A stretch of DNA of 5,400 nucleotides from Lachnospiraceae bacterium. Its GTDB lineage: Bacteria; Bacillota; Clostridia; Lachnospirales; Lachnospiraceae. The notes beneath the pieces were generated by a model. It searched no databases and was not told where the DNA came from. It worked only from the letters and a program-made list of their open reading frames with translations. The stretch spans positions 1,301-6,700 of the forward strand of contig DNAD01000118.1 of assembly GCA_003484785.1 (NCBI GenBank). The letters are read 5' to 3'. This document shows positions 5,213-5,400 of this stretch, in pieces. Every line of letters starts with the position of its first letter. Within the stretch, counting starts at the first letter, position 1. Made by a program: the position numbers and the translations under genes.

Positions 5213-5400
5213 ATGGCAAATCAGATAATGAGAATCACACTTAAGGCGTATGACCATACACTGGTAGACGCATCGGCGAAGAAGATCATCGAGACCGTTA
5301 AGAAGAACGGTTCAGAGGTCAGCGGACCGGTACCCCTTCCCACGAAAAAGGAAGTTGTTACTATTTTAAGAGCTGTTCATAAGTACAAGGATTCCAGAGA
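5213..5400 (+). CDS. rpsJ: 30S ribosomal protein S10 (NusE), 5' part
   Basis: S10 is part of the 30S subunit head and, as NusE, joins transcription antitermination complexes. The first 62 codons are present; the gene runs off the window at base 2 of codon 63, where the family has about 102 residues in all. The opening residues [13 protein letters not shown], the [11 protein letters not shown] loop (37-47) and [11 protein letters not shown] (52-62) match S10 closely, the last nearly as in Bacillus subtilis. ATG5213 gives the expected N-terminus, with AAAGGAGG upstream. It is usually the first gene of the S10-L3-L4-L23-L2 operon, which should continue beyond the window. It is transcribed from its own promoter after a long structured leader. 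Confidence 0.97.
   Translation, partial: MANQIMRITLKAYDHTLVDASAKKIIETVKKNGSEVSGPVPLPTKKEVVTILRAVHKYKDSR

Overview
The window looks like a chromosomal segment of a low-to-mid GC Firmicute, most likely a Clostridia/Lachnospiraceae-type anaerobe. This rests on a stand-alone PorB-type 2-oxoacid:ferredoxin oxidoreductase beta subunit, strong AGGAGG-type ribosome binding sites, Gram-positive-style sigma-A promoters, a Bacillus/Clostridium-like S10 protein and a tRNA gene without an encoded CCA. The genus cannot be fixed from the sequence alone.

Layout. Positions 30-2919 hold three plus-strand genes in a likely operon that begins upstream of the window: porB (30-965), a degenerate CbiE/CbiT-like protein (1013-1918), and a RimK-like ATP-grasp ligase starting at TTG (1921-2919). 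The last two are only 2 nt apart. A perfect bidirectional terminator (2912-2953) closes this operon and also a convergent minus-strand tRNA-Ala gene with anticodon CGC (2953-3025), which has its own near-consensus promoter (3036-3064). The 349-bp gap after the tRNA holds that promoter, an 11-bp inverted repeat, a tandem 10-nt direct repeat, a plus-strand promoter and a long untranslated leader for a PutP-type sodium/proline symporter (3375-4904). A 308-bp gap then holds a strong promoter (4943-4971) and a highly structured leader of about 235 nt. It leads into rpsJ (5213 to the window end), normally the first gene of the S10 ribosomal protein operon.

How it fits together. PorB supplies the thiamine diphosphate half of a 2-oxoacid:ferredoxin oxidoreductase whose other subunits should lie upstream. 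The two genes after it are not explained by that reaction. One is built from the C-terminal half of CbiE plus CbiT, two cobalamin-pathway methyltransferase domains, but has lost the glycine-rich SAM-binding loop. The other is an ATP-grasp ligase of unknown substrate. The right half is ordinary transport and translation machinery, but the rpsJ leader is notable. It has several nested helices, a duplicated CCCGG...TCCGGGGTT motif, and a hairpin with the Shine-Dalgarno sequence in its loop and a run of seven T directly before the ATG, which suggests autoregulation.

The most interesting points are the degenerate CbiET-like protein with its ATP-grasp partner, and the rpsJ leader.
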